From NCBI RefSeq assembly GCF_009856825.1, contig NZ_WVTD01000015.1, positions 32,554 through 96,553 of the forward strand: 64,000 nucleotides of DNA, given 5' to 3'. The translations under genes and the position numbers were made by a program. This document shows positions 1-6,628 of this stretch, one piece after another. The notes under the pieces are model-generated. The model was not told where the DNA came from and did no database searches. It was given only the letters and a program-made list of their open reading frames with translations. This stretch comes from Novosphingobium silvae. Lineage in GTDB: Bacteria > Pseudomonadota > Alphaproteobacteria > Sphingomonadales > Sphingomonadaceae. Each line of letters starts with the position of its first letter. Positions within the stretch are counted from its first letter, which is position 1.

Positions 1-694
1 GCTGGCTGTATGCGGCATCGAAGACGAAGCCGATATCGCCGATCCCGGTGTTCCACTTGCCCGCGACAAGGCCGGAAAGTGAGTAGTCGGTCTTCTGCGC
101 AAGGTCGCCGAAGCTGAGGTCGCCGCTGCCGGCGAAATGCAGGCCTTCGCTGTAGTCGAAAGGAAGCTTGGTGCGCAGGTCAACCGAACCGCCGGTGCCG
201 CCTTCGATCTGGTCTGCCGAGGACGACTTGTAGACATCCACCGCCTGCATCAGTTCGGGCGTGACATCGCCCCAGAGCAGCGAACGACCCGCGTTGGCGC
301 TGAAGATCTCACGACCGTTCAGGCGCGATGCGACGCCCGAGAGGCCGCGGATCTGGATGCCCGATCCTTCGACCGAGTAGTGGTCGGGATCGTTGATCGC
401 GGCGAAGCGTACGATGGTGACGCCCGGCACGCGCTGCAGGACTTCGGTGATCGAGTTGTCGGGCAGCTTGCCGGCGTCGTCGGCCACCACCGAATCGACG
501 ATCGTGACCGCGTTCTTCTTGCGGTTTTCTGCCGATTCCAGTGCCGCGCGCCTGCCGGTGACGACAATCGCATCGCCTTCGGCGGCGGCAGACTCACCCG
601 CAGCCGTCTGGGCGATCGCCTGGGGCATACCGGCCAGCGAAAGCATGGACAGAGCGATGATGCTCGAACACGTATTGAAGCGAGTTTTAACCAT
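1..694 (-). CDS. TonB-dependent receptor, N-terminal part (cut by window edge)
   Basis: This is the first 231 codons of an outer-membrane TonB-dependent receptor that runs off the left edge. The start ATG at 694-692 is preceded by a perfect AGGAGG (705-700). Translation gives a Sec signal peptide ending near AIAQ, a TonB-box-like stretch DAIVVTGRRAA at about residues 41-51, and a plug domain with KLPDNSITEVLQRVPGV, IQIRGLSG and EGGTGGSVDLRT. That pattern is typical of the large oligosaccharide receptors of sphingomonads, xanthomonads and caulobacters. Two LacI-type operator candidates lie upstream, and the neighbouring genes handle sugars, so the substrate is probably an oligosaccharide. This substrate call is inference because the barrel is missing. 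Confidence 0.93.
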   Translation of the reverse strand, partial: MVKTRFNTCSSIIALSMLSLAGMPQAIAQTAAGESAAAEGDAIVVTGRRAALESAENRKKNAVTIVDSVVADDAGKLPDNSITEVLQRVPGVTIVRFAAINDPDHYSVEGSGIQIRGLSGVASRLNGREIFSANAGRSLLWGDVTPELMQAVDVYKSSSADQIEGGTGGSVDLRTKLPFDYSEGLHFAGSGDLSFGDLAQKTDYSLSGLVAGKWNTGIGDIGFVFDAAYSQ

Positions 695-820
695 GTTCCC
701 CTCCTGAACGCATGCAGGAGGGCATTGCTTTCCACCCCTCCCACAGACCGACTGTCGCTATCGCGACTATTTGTCGGACTAGGCAACTAAGCCAGCCTAC
801 CGGGTAGGTCAAACATTTTA

Positions 821-834
821 TGAGAGCGATACCA
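821..834. promoter_or_regulatory. LacI-family operator candidate 1
   Basis: TGAGAGCGATACCA matches all eight fixed positions of TGNNANCGNTNNCA, the general pattern recognised by many LacI/GalR-family proteins. It lies 127 bp upstream of the receptor start at 694. A LacI-family gene sits at 27470-28600. Confidence 0.55.
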
Positions 835-996
835 TTTTGGATTGCGGGTATGTTTCTGCGACTAGGCTTTAAAGGCCGGTCGAGGCGATTGCGATCCTTA
901 TCATCCAAAAACCGCAGCGTTCCCGTCGGCGGCGCAGTGATTCCAAGGACTTTCCCGCGCCCTCACGAAAGTGCCGAGGCTACGTGAAATGGAGCG

Positions 997-1010
997 CGAT
1001 AACGCTCTCA
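997..1010. promoter_or_regulatory. LacI-family operator candidate 2
   Basis: On the minus strand the site reads TGAGAGCGTTATCG, seven of eight fixed positions of TGNNANCGNTNNCA. Its first eight bases are identical to those of the site at 821-834. It is about 300 bp upstream of the receptor start and could be an auxiliary operator. Confidence 0.4.
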
Positions 1011-1145
1011 TTCTGCAGCGAGGCGCAGTCTTCGGATTGCGCTTGGGTCAGCGGCAGCCTTGAGGCGGCCGGTTGGCCGGATTCACGAAGACCCAAGGGG
1101 AGCAGTTCGATCGTGAGTCGCTGCGCCTGCGAAGGCCAGCGCGCG

Positions 1146-2150
1146 TCAGCCGTTGGTAAGGGGCACGGCGGCCAGGATGTCGAAGGAGGTCATGTACAGG
1201 CGCCCGTCCCCGCCGAAAGCGCAGTTCGACACCGGCTTGCCGGTTGCGATGATCCCCAGCAGCCGCCCGTCCGCACTGCAGACGTGCACACCGCCCGGCC
1301 CCGTGGCAAAGACGTCTCCCGATGGAGCGACCTTGATGCCATCGGGCAAGCCGGGCAACTTGGCGTCGAACTGCGGCTGCATGTCACGGAACATGCGCCG
1401 GTCTGTGGGTCGACCATCCTTGTCGAGTGCATAGGCCAGGACCTGGGGCTGCTTCTCGTCCGATAGCGCCAGATAGAGGGTGCGTTCGTCGGGCGAAAGC
1501 GCAAGCCCGTTCGGCCGGCGATGGCTGCGGTCCAGCAGCACGACATCCCCGTTCGGCAAGAGCGCATAAAGTCCGCACCAATCCAGTTCGCGCAGGGGCG
1601 AGTCGTCTCCTCCGGCCAGTCCGTAAGTCGGGTCCGAGAAGTAGATCGTGCCTGTGCGCGAAACGCAAAGATCATTGGGGCTGTTGAAGCGCTTGCCCTC
1701 GTAGCGGTCGGCCAGAGTGGTGCGACGGCGCGTTGCCGGATCGATCCGTACGATCGCGCGTGAACCGCTGTTCGCCGCCACAAGGTTGCCCGAGGCATCG
1801 AAGGCGAGGCCGTTGAGCCCGGGCTCGGTTATACTTGCTGGAACCGGAGCGGGATGGCCGGACGGCGAAAGGAAGGTGGAAACACCTGCGCTCCTGCTCC
1901 AGCGGTGAACCACGTTGTTCGCGGGATCGCCGAACAGCAGACAGGCTTCTGCCGGCCACCAGACCGGTCCCTCCGCCCAGCGGTACCCACTACCCAGCAC
2001 CTCTATGGCTGCATCGCCGGAAACGATCCGGTCGAGATCGGGGTCGATGCGGCGCACGCCCTGAAAGGCGGCGGGCTCCGCCCCTGCGGCAACGATGTCC
2101 AGCAACGACACGGCGGACAGCCCGGCGAGCACCGCGCGGCGGCCGATCAC
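1146..2150 (-). CDS. SMP-30/gluconolactonase-family sugar lactonase, exported
   Basis: This 334-residue protein is a calcium-type sugar lactonase of the SMP-30/gluconolactonase family, which opens aldono-lactones to aldonic acids. Visible family motifs are the metal-ligand EGP near residue 60, NSPNDLCVS with YFSDPTYG, RRPNGLALSPD, and GLPDGIKVAPSGDVF. The N-terminus GRRAVLAGLSAVSLL looks like a short Tat-type signal, so a periplasmic location is likely. Its start overlaps the stop of the upstream oxidoreductase by four bases (ATGA), so the two are translationally coupled. The natural reading is that it hydrolyses the lactone made by that partner. Glucono- or xylono-lactone specificity cannot be told from sequence. 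Confidence 0.85.
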   Translation of the reverse strand: MIGRRAVLAGLSAVSLLDIVAAGAEPAAFQGVRRIDPDLDRIVSGDAAIEVLGSGYRWAEGPVWWPAEACLLFGDPANNVVHRWSRSAGVSTFLSPSGHPAPVPASITEPGLNGLAFDASGNLVAANSGSRAIVRIDPATRRRTTLADRYEGKRFNSPNDLCVSRTGTIYFSDPTYGLAGGDDSPLRELDWCGLYALLPNGDVVLLDRSHRRPNGLALSPDERTLYLALSDEKQPQVLAYALDKDGRPTDRRMFRDMQPQFDAKLPGLPDGIKVAPSGDVFATGPGGVHVCSADGRLLGIIATGKPVSNCAFGGDGRLYMTSFDILAAVPLTNG

Positions 2151-3250
2151 GCGCGCAGGCTCACATGGCGGCGTTCGGCAGCGGAGCGATAGATGGCTTC
2201 GATCACGCGCATGTCGGCAAGGCCTTCCTCGCCAGCAACGATCGGCCGGTTACCATTGAGGATGCACTCCGCCAGATGATCCAGCTGCCCGGCGAACTGG
2301 TTCTTGCGCGGTGCAGGCAAAGTCCGCGGTTCGGTCCGTCCACCCTTCCGGATGGTCATCACCTGTCCGACGTAGGGCGTGGCCGGCTCCATGTCGATCG
2401 AACCCTCGGTGCCGATCACGCGGTACCCGTTGTGGGCCGAACTGTAGCTTGAAATGCAGTTCGCCTCGATCCCAGAAGGGAAGCGCAACGCAAAGGTGAT
2501 CCGGTCCTCTACCGTGCGGAAGCGGGGGTCCGACCGGTCGGTCGATTCTATTGCGCTGACCTCGACGGGCTCCTCGCCCGTAAGATAGCGCGCGGCGTTG
2601 AGGCTGTAGATGCCGATGTCCATCATCGAACCGCCGCCGGACAGGGGTTTGTCGAGCCGCCATTGCCCGGGCTGGATCGGAAAGCCGTGCTCCGCCGTGA
2701 TGAGCCGGGTGGGACCCACGTGCCCTGCACGCGCCAGCTCGATCGCCAGCTTGTTGTAAGGCTCGAACCGTGAACGGTAGCCGATCATCAGCTTGGTGCC
2801 GGCCTTGCGGCAGGCGGCGATCATCGCTTCGCATTCGACGACCGAGGTGGCCATCGGCTTCTCGCACATCACGTGCTTGCCGGCCTGCGCGGCGCGGATC
2901 GAGTATTCCGCGTGGAGGCTGTTCGGCAGCACGATATAGACCGCGTCGATATCGGGGTTGTCGCGGATACGGTCGAAATCCGCGTAACTGTAGCGATGCG
3001 TTTTCGCGATCCCGTACTGCTCGCCGTACTGCTCGAGCTTGGCCGGGGTGCCGCTCACAAGGGCGACGAGACGGGAATGCTCGCAGCCCGCGAAGTTCGG
3101 CATGATCTGGCGCGTCGCGTAGGAGCCCAGCCCTACCACCGCGTAGCCGATCTTGCGGGTGGCACCCACCGCCCGTCCGCTGCCTAGCCCGGCAAGCGCC
3201 AGACTGGCGCCGAGCCCGCCGAGGATTTCACGTCGTGATCCTGCCGCCAT
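2147..3250 (-). CDS. Tat-exported glucose-fructose oxidoreductase-like enzyme (Gfo/Idh/MocA)
   Basis: This 367-residue NADP(H)-dependent oxidoreductase of the Gfo/Idh/MocA family has a Rossmann motif VVGLGSYA (residues 38-45) and the conserved EKP (130-132). A twin-arginine leader (SRREILGGLGA) predicts export with bound cofactor, as known for Zymomonas glucose-fructose oxidoreductase and the Caulobacter aldose-aldose oxidoreductase. Those enzymes oxidise one aldose to its lactone while reducing another sugar, so no free cofactor is needed in the periplasm. Coupling to the downstream lactonase (ATGA overlap) supports an aldose-to-aldonate route. The exact sugar pair is inference. Confidence 0.85.
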   Translation of the reverse strand: MAAGSRREILGGLGASLALAGLGSGRAVGATRKIGYAVVGLGSYATRQIMPNFAGCEHSRLVALVSGTPAKLEQYGEQYGIAKTHRYSYADFDRIRDNPDIDAVYIVLPNSLHAEYSIRAAQAGKHVMCEKPMATSVVECEAMIAACRKAGTKLMIGYRSRFEPYNKLAIELARAGHVGPTRLITAEHGFPIQPGQWRLDKPLSGGGSMMDIGIYSLNAARYLTGEEPVEVSAIESTDRSDPRFRTVEDRITFALRFPSGIEANCISSYSSAHNGYRVIGTEGSIDMEPATPYVGQVMTIRKGGRTEPRTLPAPRKNQFAGQLDHLAECILNGNRPIVAGEEGLADMRVIEAIYRSAAERRHVSLRA

Positions 3251-3296
3251 TACCTGCTCCCCTGCGTCCAGCCGGATGTCCGGCGATCCTGTTGTC

Positions 3297-3581
3297 TCAA
3301 AGCGAAGCCAGGCGCCCCAGCCGATCCGCAGCGATAGCCGCCTGCGTTCGGTTCCGAACGTTGAGCTTGCGCATCAGTGCCGTCATGTGAACCTTCACGG
3401 TGGCTTCAGCCATACCGAGTTCGAAAGCAATCTGCTTGTTCAGCAAGCCCGAGCGGACGCATCGAAGCACCTTGAGCTGCGTGGGTGTAAGCTGGGGGCT
3501 TTCCGAATTTTCCGGCGCGGCGGGAACGGCATACAGATCCGCAGCAAGGTGCATCTCTCTCTCCCTCTCGACATGTCCCAA
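3297..3581 (-). CDS. Short LuxR-type (GerE) HTH regulator without receiver domain
   Basis: This protein of about 94 residues is almost wholly a LuxR/GerE C-terminal DNA-binding domain: LTPTQLKVLRCVRSGLLNKQ, then MAEATVKVHM and LMRKLNVRNRTQAA at about residues 31-83. NarL-type response regulators carry this domain after a receiver of about 120 residues, which is absent here. The frame stays open upstream but has no good ATG and uses rare codons, so I read it as non-coding. The start is uncertain: TTG at 3581, or an internal ATG after a purine-rich stretch about 27 bases further in. It is transcribed divergently from the gluconate permease and may be its regulator or a decayed response regulator. 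Confidence 0.7.
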   Translation of the reverse strand: MGHVEREREMHLAADLYAVPAAPENSESPQLTPTQLKVLRCVRSGLLNKQIAFELGMAEATVKVHMTALMRKLNVRNRTQAAIAADRLGRLASL

Positions 3582-3705
3582 TGCAGCAGCGGCGATGCGG
3601 CTTTCGGCCTTGGACGCCGATGTTTGTTGCAGCCTTGATAAGTGAATCAGTCTGACAGGTTCAAGCGGAAAATAGATGCGTGTGCTAAAATCTCTAGAAT
3701 AACTT

Positions 3706-3722
3706 GTTATCGCAGCTATAAC
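3706..3722. promoter_or_regulatory. Inverted repeat in the luxR-gntP divergent region
   Basis: GTTAT-CGCAGCT-ATAAC is a perfect 5-bp inverted repeat with a 7-base spacer, set in locally AT-rich DNA between the LuxR-type gene and the permease operon. It is an operator candidate for the FCD-type GntR regulator at 5256-5933 or for the LuxR-type protein. Nothing in the sequence decides between them. Confidence 0.35.
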
Positions 3723-3788
3723 CTGTCCAACAGATTCAAGGCGAACGGCCCGTCAGGGTACGAATCGTCCCGAAGGGAGAGGAAGCGA

Positions 3789-3869
3789 ATGACAGAGTCA
3801 TTTCGTTGCACATGCCCGCGACGCCGGGGTGTTCCGTGGCAGCAGCCAGCCGGGTGCCGTCCGCGATGA
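3789..3869 (+). CDS. Possible 26-codon leader ORF coupled to the permease
   Basis: A strong purine-rich Shine-Dalgarno (GGGAGAGGAAG, 3775-3785) precedes the ATG at 3789. The reading frame is MTESFRCTCPRRR and onward, 26 residues. Its TGA at 3867-3869 overlaps the ATG at 3866, which is the family-typical start of the permease and has no Shine-Dalgarno of its own. This layout suggests translational coupling. The peptide resembles nothing I know and may have no function beyond being translated. It could also be chance. Confidence 0.35.
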   Translation: MTESFRCTCPRRRGVPWQQPAGCRPR

Positions 3870-5212
3870 CGCCGGAGGACTATCGGCTCGTCCTGTCCGC
3901 CATCGCCGGCATTGCCCTGTCGATCTTTCTGATCGTCAAGGGACGCCTGCACCCTTTCATCGGCCTTCTGTGCGGGGCCTTCGTGGTCGGCCTCCTCGCC
4001 GGCATTCCGCTGTCCGATACGGCCGATGCGGTGGAGAAAGGCGCGGGGACCATCCTGGGCGGTACCGGGCTCGTCGTCGCGCTTGGTCTGGGGCTCGGCG
4101 CGATGCTGCAACTCTCCGACGGCGCTGGAGGCATAGCGCGGGCTGCGCTGCGTCTTTCCGGCGTTCGCGGCGCGCCCTGGGCAAGCCTGTTCACGGCGCT
4201 GCTCATCGGACTGCCGCTGTTCTTCGAGACCGGGCTGGTGCTGCTGTTGCCCATCGTCGCTTCGGCGGCCGCCGCGCTGCCGAGCGGGCAGGACGACGAC
4301 ACCGCCAAGCTGCGCCTCATGCTGCCCGCGCTCGCCGGTCTTTCGGTGGTCCATGCCCTGGTGCCGCCGCATCCAGGCCCGCTGCTGGCGGTCGACGCAC
4401 TTGGCGCAAGCCTCGGTCTTACGCTGTTCTATGGCCTCATCGTCGGTATCCCGACCGCGATCATTGCCGGGCCGGTGCTGGCACGCTTCACTGCCCCTGG
4501 AGTGCGGCTCAGCCCGCCCCCCTTGGCCGCGGTCACTGTCGAAGTTGCCGCGCCTCCGGTCGGCCGCGCCATGACGGCAGTGCTGCTCCCGGTGGTGCTG
4601 ATCGCCGCGGGACAGGCGGTTTCGCTGATGCCGCCCGCTCTCGCCGGGTCGATGCAGTGGCTTGGCTGGGTCAGCGATCCCGTCGTGGCGCTGCTCATCG
4701 CTAACCTTGCAGCGCTTCCCCTGCTGTTCGGTCACCGGCTGCGGGACAGCGGCATTCAGGGCGCGATATGGACCGAAGCCATGGCTCCCGCAGGCGGCAT
4801 CCTCCTCGCGATCGGCGCAGGCGGAGCGCTCAAGCAGGTGCTTGTCACGGCCGGCCTTTCCGATCTGCTGGTGCGTCTGGCTGGAGACGGCGCGATCTCG
4901 CCCCTGCTGCTTGCCTGGGGCGTTTCGGTGTGCATACGGCTTGCCACAGGCTCGGCCACGGTGGCGACGATCACGACAGCGGGGGTCATGCAGGGGCTCG
5001 TCGCGACATCCGGCGTTGCACCGGAATGGATGGTCCTGGCAATCGGCGCGGGCTCGCTATTCTTCTCTCACGTCAACGATCCGGGCTTCTGGCTGGTCAA
5101 GAGCTACCTCGGAACCGACATGCCGGGCACTTTCCGCACCTGGTCGGTCATGGAAACGGTTGTCGCGGTGGTGGGCCTGCTGCTTGTCCTTGCGGGCAGT
5201 TCCATCTTCTAA
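3866..5212 (+). CDS. gntP: GntP-family gluconate:H+ permease
   Basis: This 448-residue inner-membrane transporter of the gluconate permease family should import gluconate or related aldonates with protons. It is mostly hydrophobic helices. Recognisable family stretches include LIVKGRLHPFIGLL near the N-terminus, GLPLFFETGLVLLLP, and HALVPPHPGPLLAVDAL. I chose the ATG at 3866 because MTPEDYRLVLSAIAG matches where family members usually begin. An in-frame ATG at 3806 would add 20 residues with no membrane character and no ribosome site. The following genes (FCD regulator and gluconokinase) fix the role as uptake in gluconate catabolism. It would receive the product of the periplasmic oxidoreductase/lactonase pair upstream. 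Confidence 0.88.
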   Translation: MTPEDYRLVLSAIAGIALSIFLIVKGRLHPFIGLLCGAFVVGLLAGIPLSDTADAVEKGAGTILGGTGLVVALGLGLGAMLQLSDGAGGIARAALRLSGVRGAPWASLFTALLIGLPLFFETGLVLLLPIVASAAAALPSGQDDDTAKLRLMLPALAGLSVVHALVPPHPGPLLAVDALGASLGLTLFYGLIVGIPTAIIAGPVLARFTAPGVRLSPPPLAAVTVEVAAPPVGRAMTAVLLPVVLIAAGQAVSLMPPALAGSMQWLGWVSDPVVALLIANLAALPLLFGHRLRDSGIQGAIWTEAMAPAGGILLAIGAGGALKQVLVTAGLSDLLVRLAGDGAISPLLLAWGVSVCIRLATGSATVATITTAGVMQGLVATSGVAPEWMVLAIGAGSLFFSHVNDPGFWLVKSYLGTDMPGTFRTWSVMETVVAVVGLLLVLAGSSIF

Positions 5213-5255
5213 CAAAGGGGATGCGGATGAGGCCGGCAGGCAGAAAGGTGCGCCG

Positions 5256-5933
5256 ATGAACCAGGAGCGACTTTCCGACCATGCCTATGCAGGCATCGTC
5301 GAGATCATAAATTCGCGCGATCTGGAAGTGGGCGCACGCCTGCCGTCGGAAGCAAGACTGGCGGAGATGTTCGGCGTGTCGCGCGCGATCGTGCGCGAGG
5401 CGCTGGTCCGCCTGGCCTCCGATGGAATCACCGAGGCCCGGCGCGGTGCCGGGTCCTTCGTGAAGAGCCGCCCCTCCGAACGTCTGGCCGCGTTCGTTCC
5501 CGCATCCGAGCTGCCGTCGACTTTGGGCAGCTACGAAGTGCGCTTCGTGCTCGAAGCGGAAGCGGCGCGGCTTGCCGCCACGCGCCGCACCCCGCAGGAG
5601 ATGGCCTACGTGGAGGAAGGGCTGGAGCTTCTGCGCGACGCCCTGCTCTCGAACGCGCCTGCCCATGCCGAAGACATGGACCTGCACCGGCGCATCGCGG
5701 TGGCGACGGGCAATCCCGCCTTCCTGCAGGCGTTCGATGCGCTCTGGACCGACGTCGAGAGGATCATGCGCGCCGGCGTGGACATCTCCCGCTCGCGTCC
5801 TCCTGAAGTGATCGCGACGATGCTCCACGAGCACGAGGTCATCGTGCGCGCCATCCGCGCGCAGGATGCGGAAGGAGCGGCGCTGGCGATGCGATGGCAC
5901 TTGTGGGAAGGACGGCGCCGACTGATGCCCTGA
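5256..5933 (+). CDS. GntR-family transcriptional regulator, FCD (FadR) subclass
   Basis: This 225-residue regulator starts 43 bases after the permease stop. Residues of about 5-70 form the winged helix typical of GntR proteins (GARLPSEARLAEMFGVSRAI, VREALVRLASDGI). The rest is an all-helical FCD effector domain with the usual histidine-bearing stretches DLHRRIAVATGNP and HEHEVIVRAI, which in this family hold a metal and a carboxylate ligand. Its place in the gluconate operon suggests gluconate or a phosphorylated derivative as effector and the permease promoter as target. The inverted repeat at 3706-3722 is one candidate site. Confidence 0.88.
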   Translation: MNQERLSDHAYAGIVEIINSRDLEVGARLPSEARLAEMFGVSRAIVREALVRLASDGITEARRGAGSFVKSRPSERLAAFVPASELPSTLGSYEVRFVLEAEAARLAATRRTPQEMAYVEEGLELLRDALLSNAPAHAEDMDLHRRIAVATGNPAFLQAFDALWTDVERIMRAGVDISRSRPPEVIATMLHEHEVIVRAIRAQDAEGAALAMRWHLWEGRRRLMP

Positions 5934-5939
5934 GCCGGG

Positions 5940-6491
5940 TCACTCGTCCCCGAGCCAGTGCAGCACCAAGTCGCGCAAGGCCTCGGGAGGCTCGTCGGTC
6001 GTCAGGGTAATCGCCGCTTCGCTTGCGACGGGGCGCTCCAGCGTGGCCAACTGGCTGTCGAGAAGGCTGGGAGGCATGTAGTGACCCGGGCGGTTGCCCA
6101 CCCGCGCCAGCAGCCGCTCACGGCTGTTCTCGAGAAAGACGAAGCGAACTCCTCCGCCTACAGCGTCGCGCAGACGGTCGCGGTAGGCAAGGCGCAGTGC
6201 CGAACACGCCACTACGGCGCCTCCATGATCGGCTGCGGTTGTCGCTGCGGCGTTTCCCAGCCGGTCGAGCCAGGGCCAGCGGTCGTCGTCGGTCAGGGCC
6301 TCGCCGCCCCGCATCTTCGCCACGGCCTCGGGGGAATGATACGCGTCGCCTTCAAGGAAGGGGTAGCCAAGCGCCTGCGACAGCAGCGCGCCCAACGTGG
6401 ATTTGCCGCAGCCGCTCACCCCCATGACGATGACGGCGCGCAATGGCGACAGTGCGTGACCGGGAAGTACGGGCAAGTCGGCATCCTTCAT
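5940..6491 (-). CDS. gntK: Gluconokinase
   Basis: This 183-residue P-loop kinase phosphorylates gluconate to 6-phosphogluconate, feeding the Entner-Doudoroff pathway. Walker A is GVSGCGKST (residues 24-32). The family-specific LEGDAYHSPEAVAKMRGG, ACSALRLAYRDRLR and GHYMPPSLLDSQLATLE follow in the usual order and the length is normal. It runs convergently to the regulator gene, with a 6-bp gap. It therefore has its own promoter on the far side, between 6492 and 6628, shared head-to-head with the gene at 6629. Confidence 0.93.
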   Translation of the reverse strand: MKDADLPVLPGHALSPLRAVIVMGVSGCGKSTLGALLSQALGYPFLEGDAYHSPEAVAKMRGGEALTDDDRWPWLDRLGNAAATTAADHGGAVVACSALRLAYRDRLRDAVGGGVRFVFLENSRERLLARVGNRPGHYMPPSLLDSQLATLERPVASEAAITLTTDEPPEALRDLVLHWLGDE

Positions 6492-6548
6492 GTCGCAAAA
6501 GGCGGGAAATGCCTTCCGCCTATAGAAGCTGCGGCAAACACTTGGGAA

Positions 6549-6570
6549 CTACGACCTTTGTCGCAAGTGC
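6549..6570. promoter_or_regulatory. Shared 22-bp element, copy 1
   Basis: The element begins CTACGACCT and ends AAGTGC; it recurs at 9676-9697 with 18 of 22 bases the same. Here the core CGAC-CTTT-GTCG (6552-6563) is a perfect inverted repeat, and CACTTG (6539-6544) pairs with CAAGTG (6564-6569) around it. It lies between gntK and the beta-helix gene at 6629, whose ATG is 59 bases downstream. It is probably a regulator-binding site common to this gene and the receptor at 9792. Confidence 0.5.
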
Positions 6571-6628
6571 CACCTCCTTCGATCCGATATAACGAGATCG
6601 CGGCAAAAGAACCGAGGGGGAGACGGCG

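Larger units (their letters stand above)
695..1145. promoter_or_regulatory. Receptor promoter region, no gene
   Basis: This 450-bp gap separates the lactonase gene from the receptor gene, both on the minus strand. It has no convincing coding sequence. It holds two LacI-type operator candidates (821-834 and 997-1010) and a short inverted repeat, GTCGC-TATC-GCGAC, at 754-767, 60 bases upstream of the receptor start. It is best read as the regulated promoter of the receptor. Confidence 0.6.

Noticed and set aside
687..908. A 73-codon ORF in the receptor promoter region
   Set aside because: It covers the receptor ribosome site and the operator candidate and has no recognisable feature.
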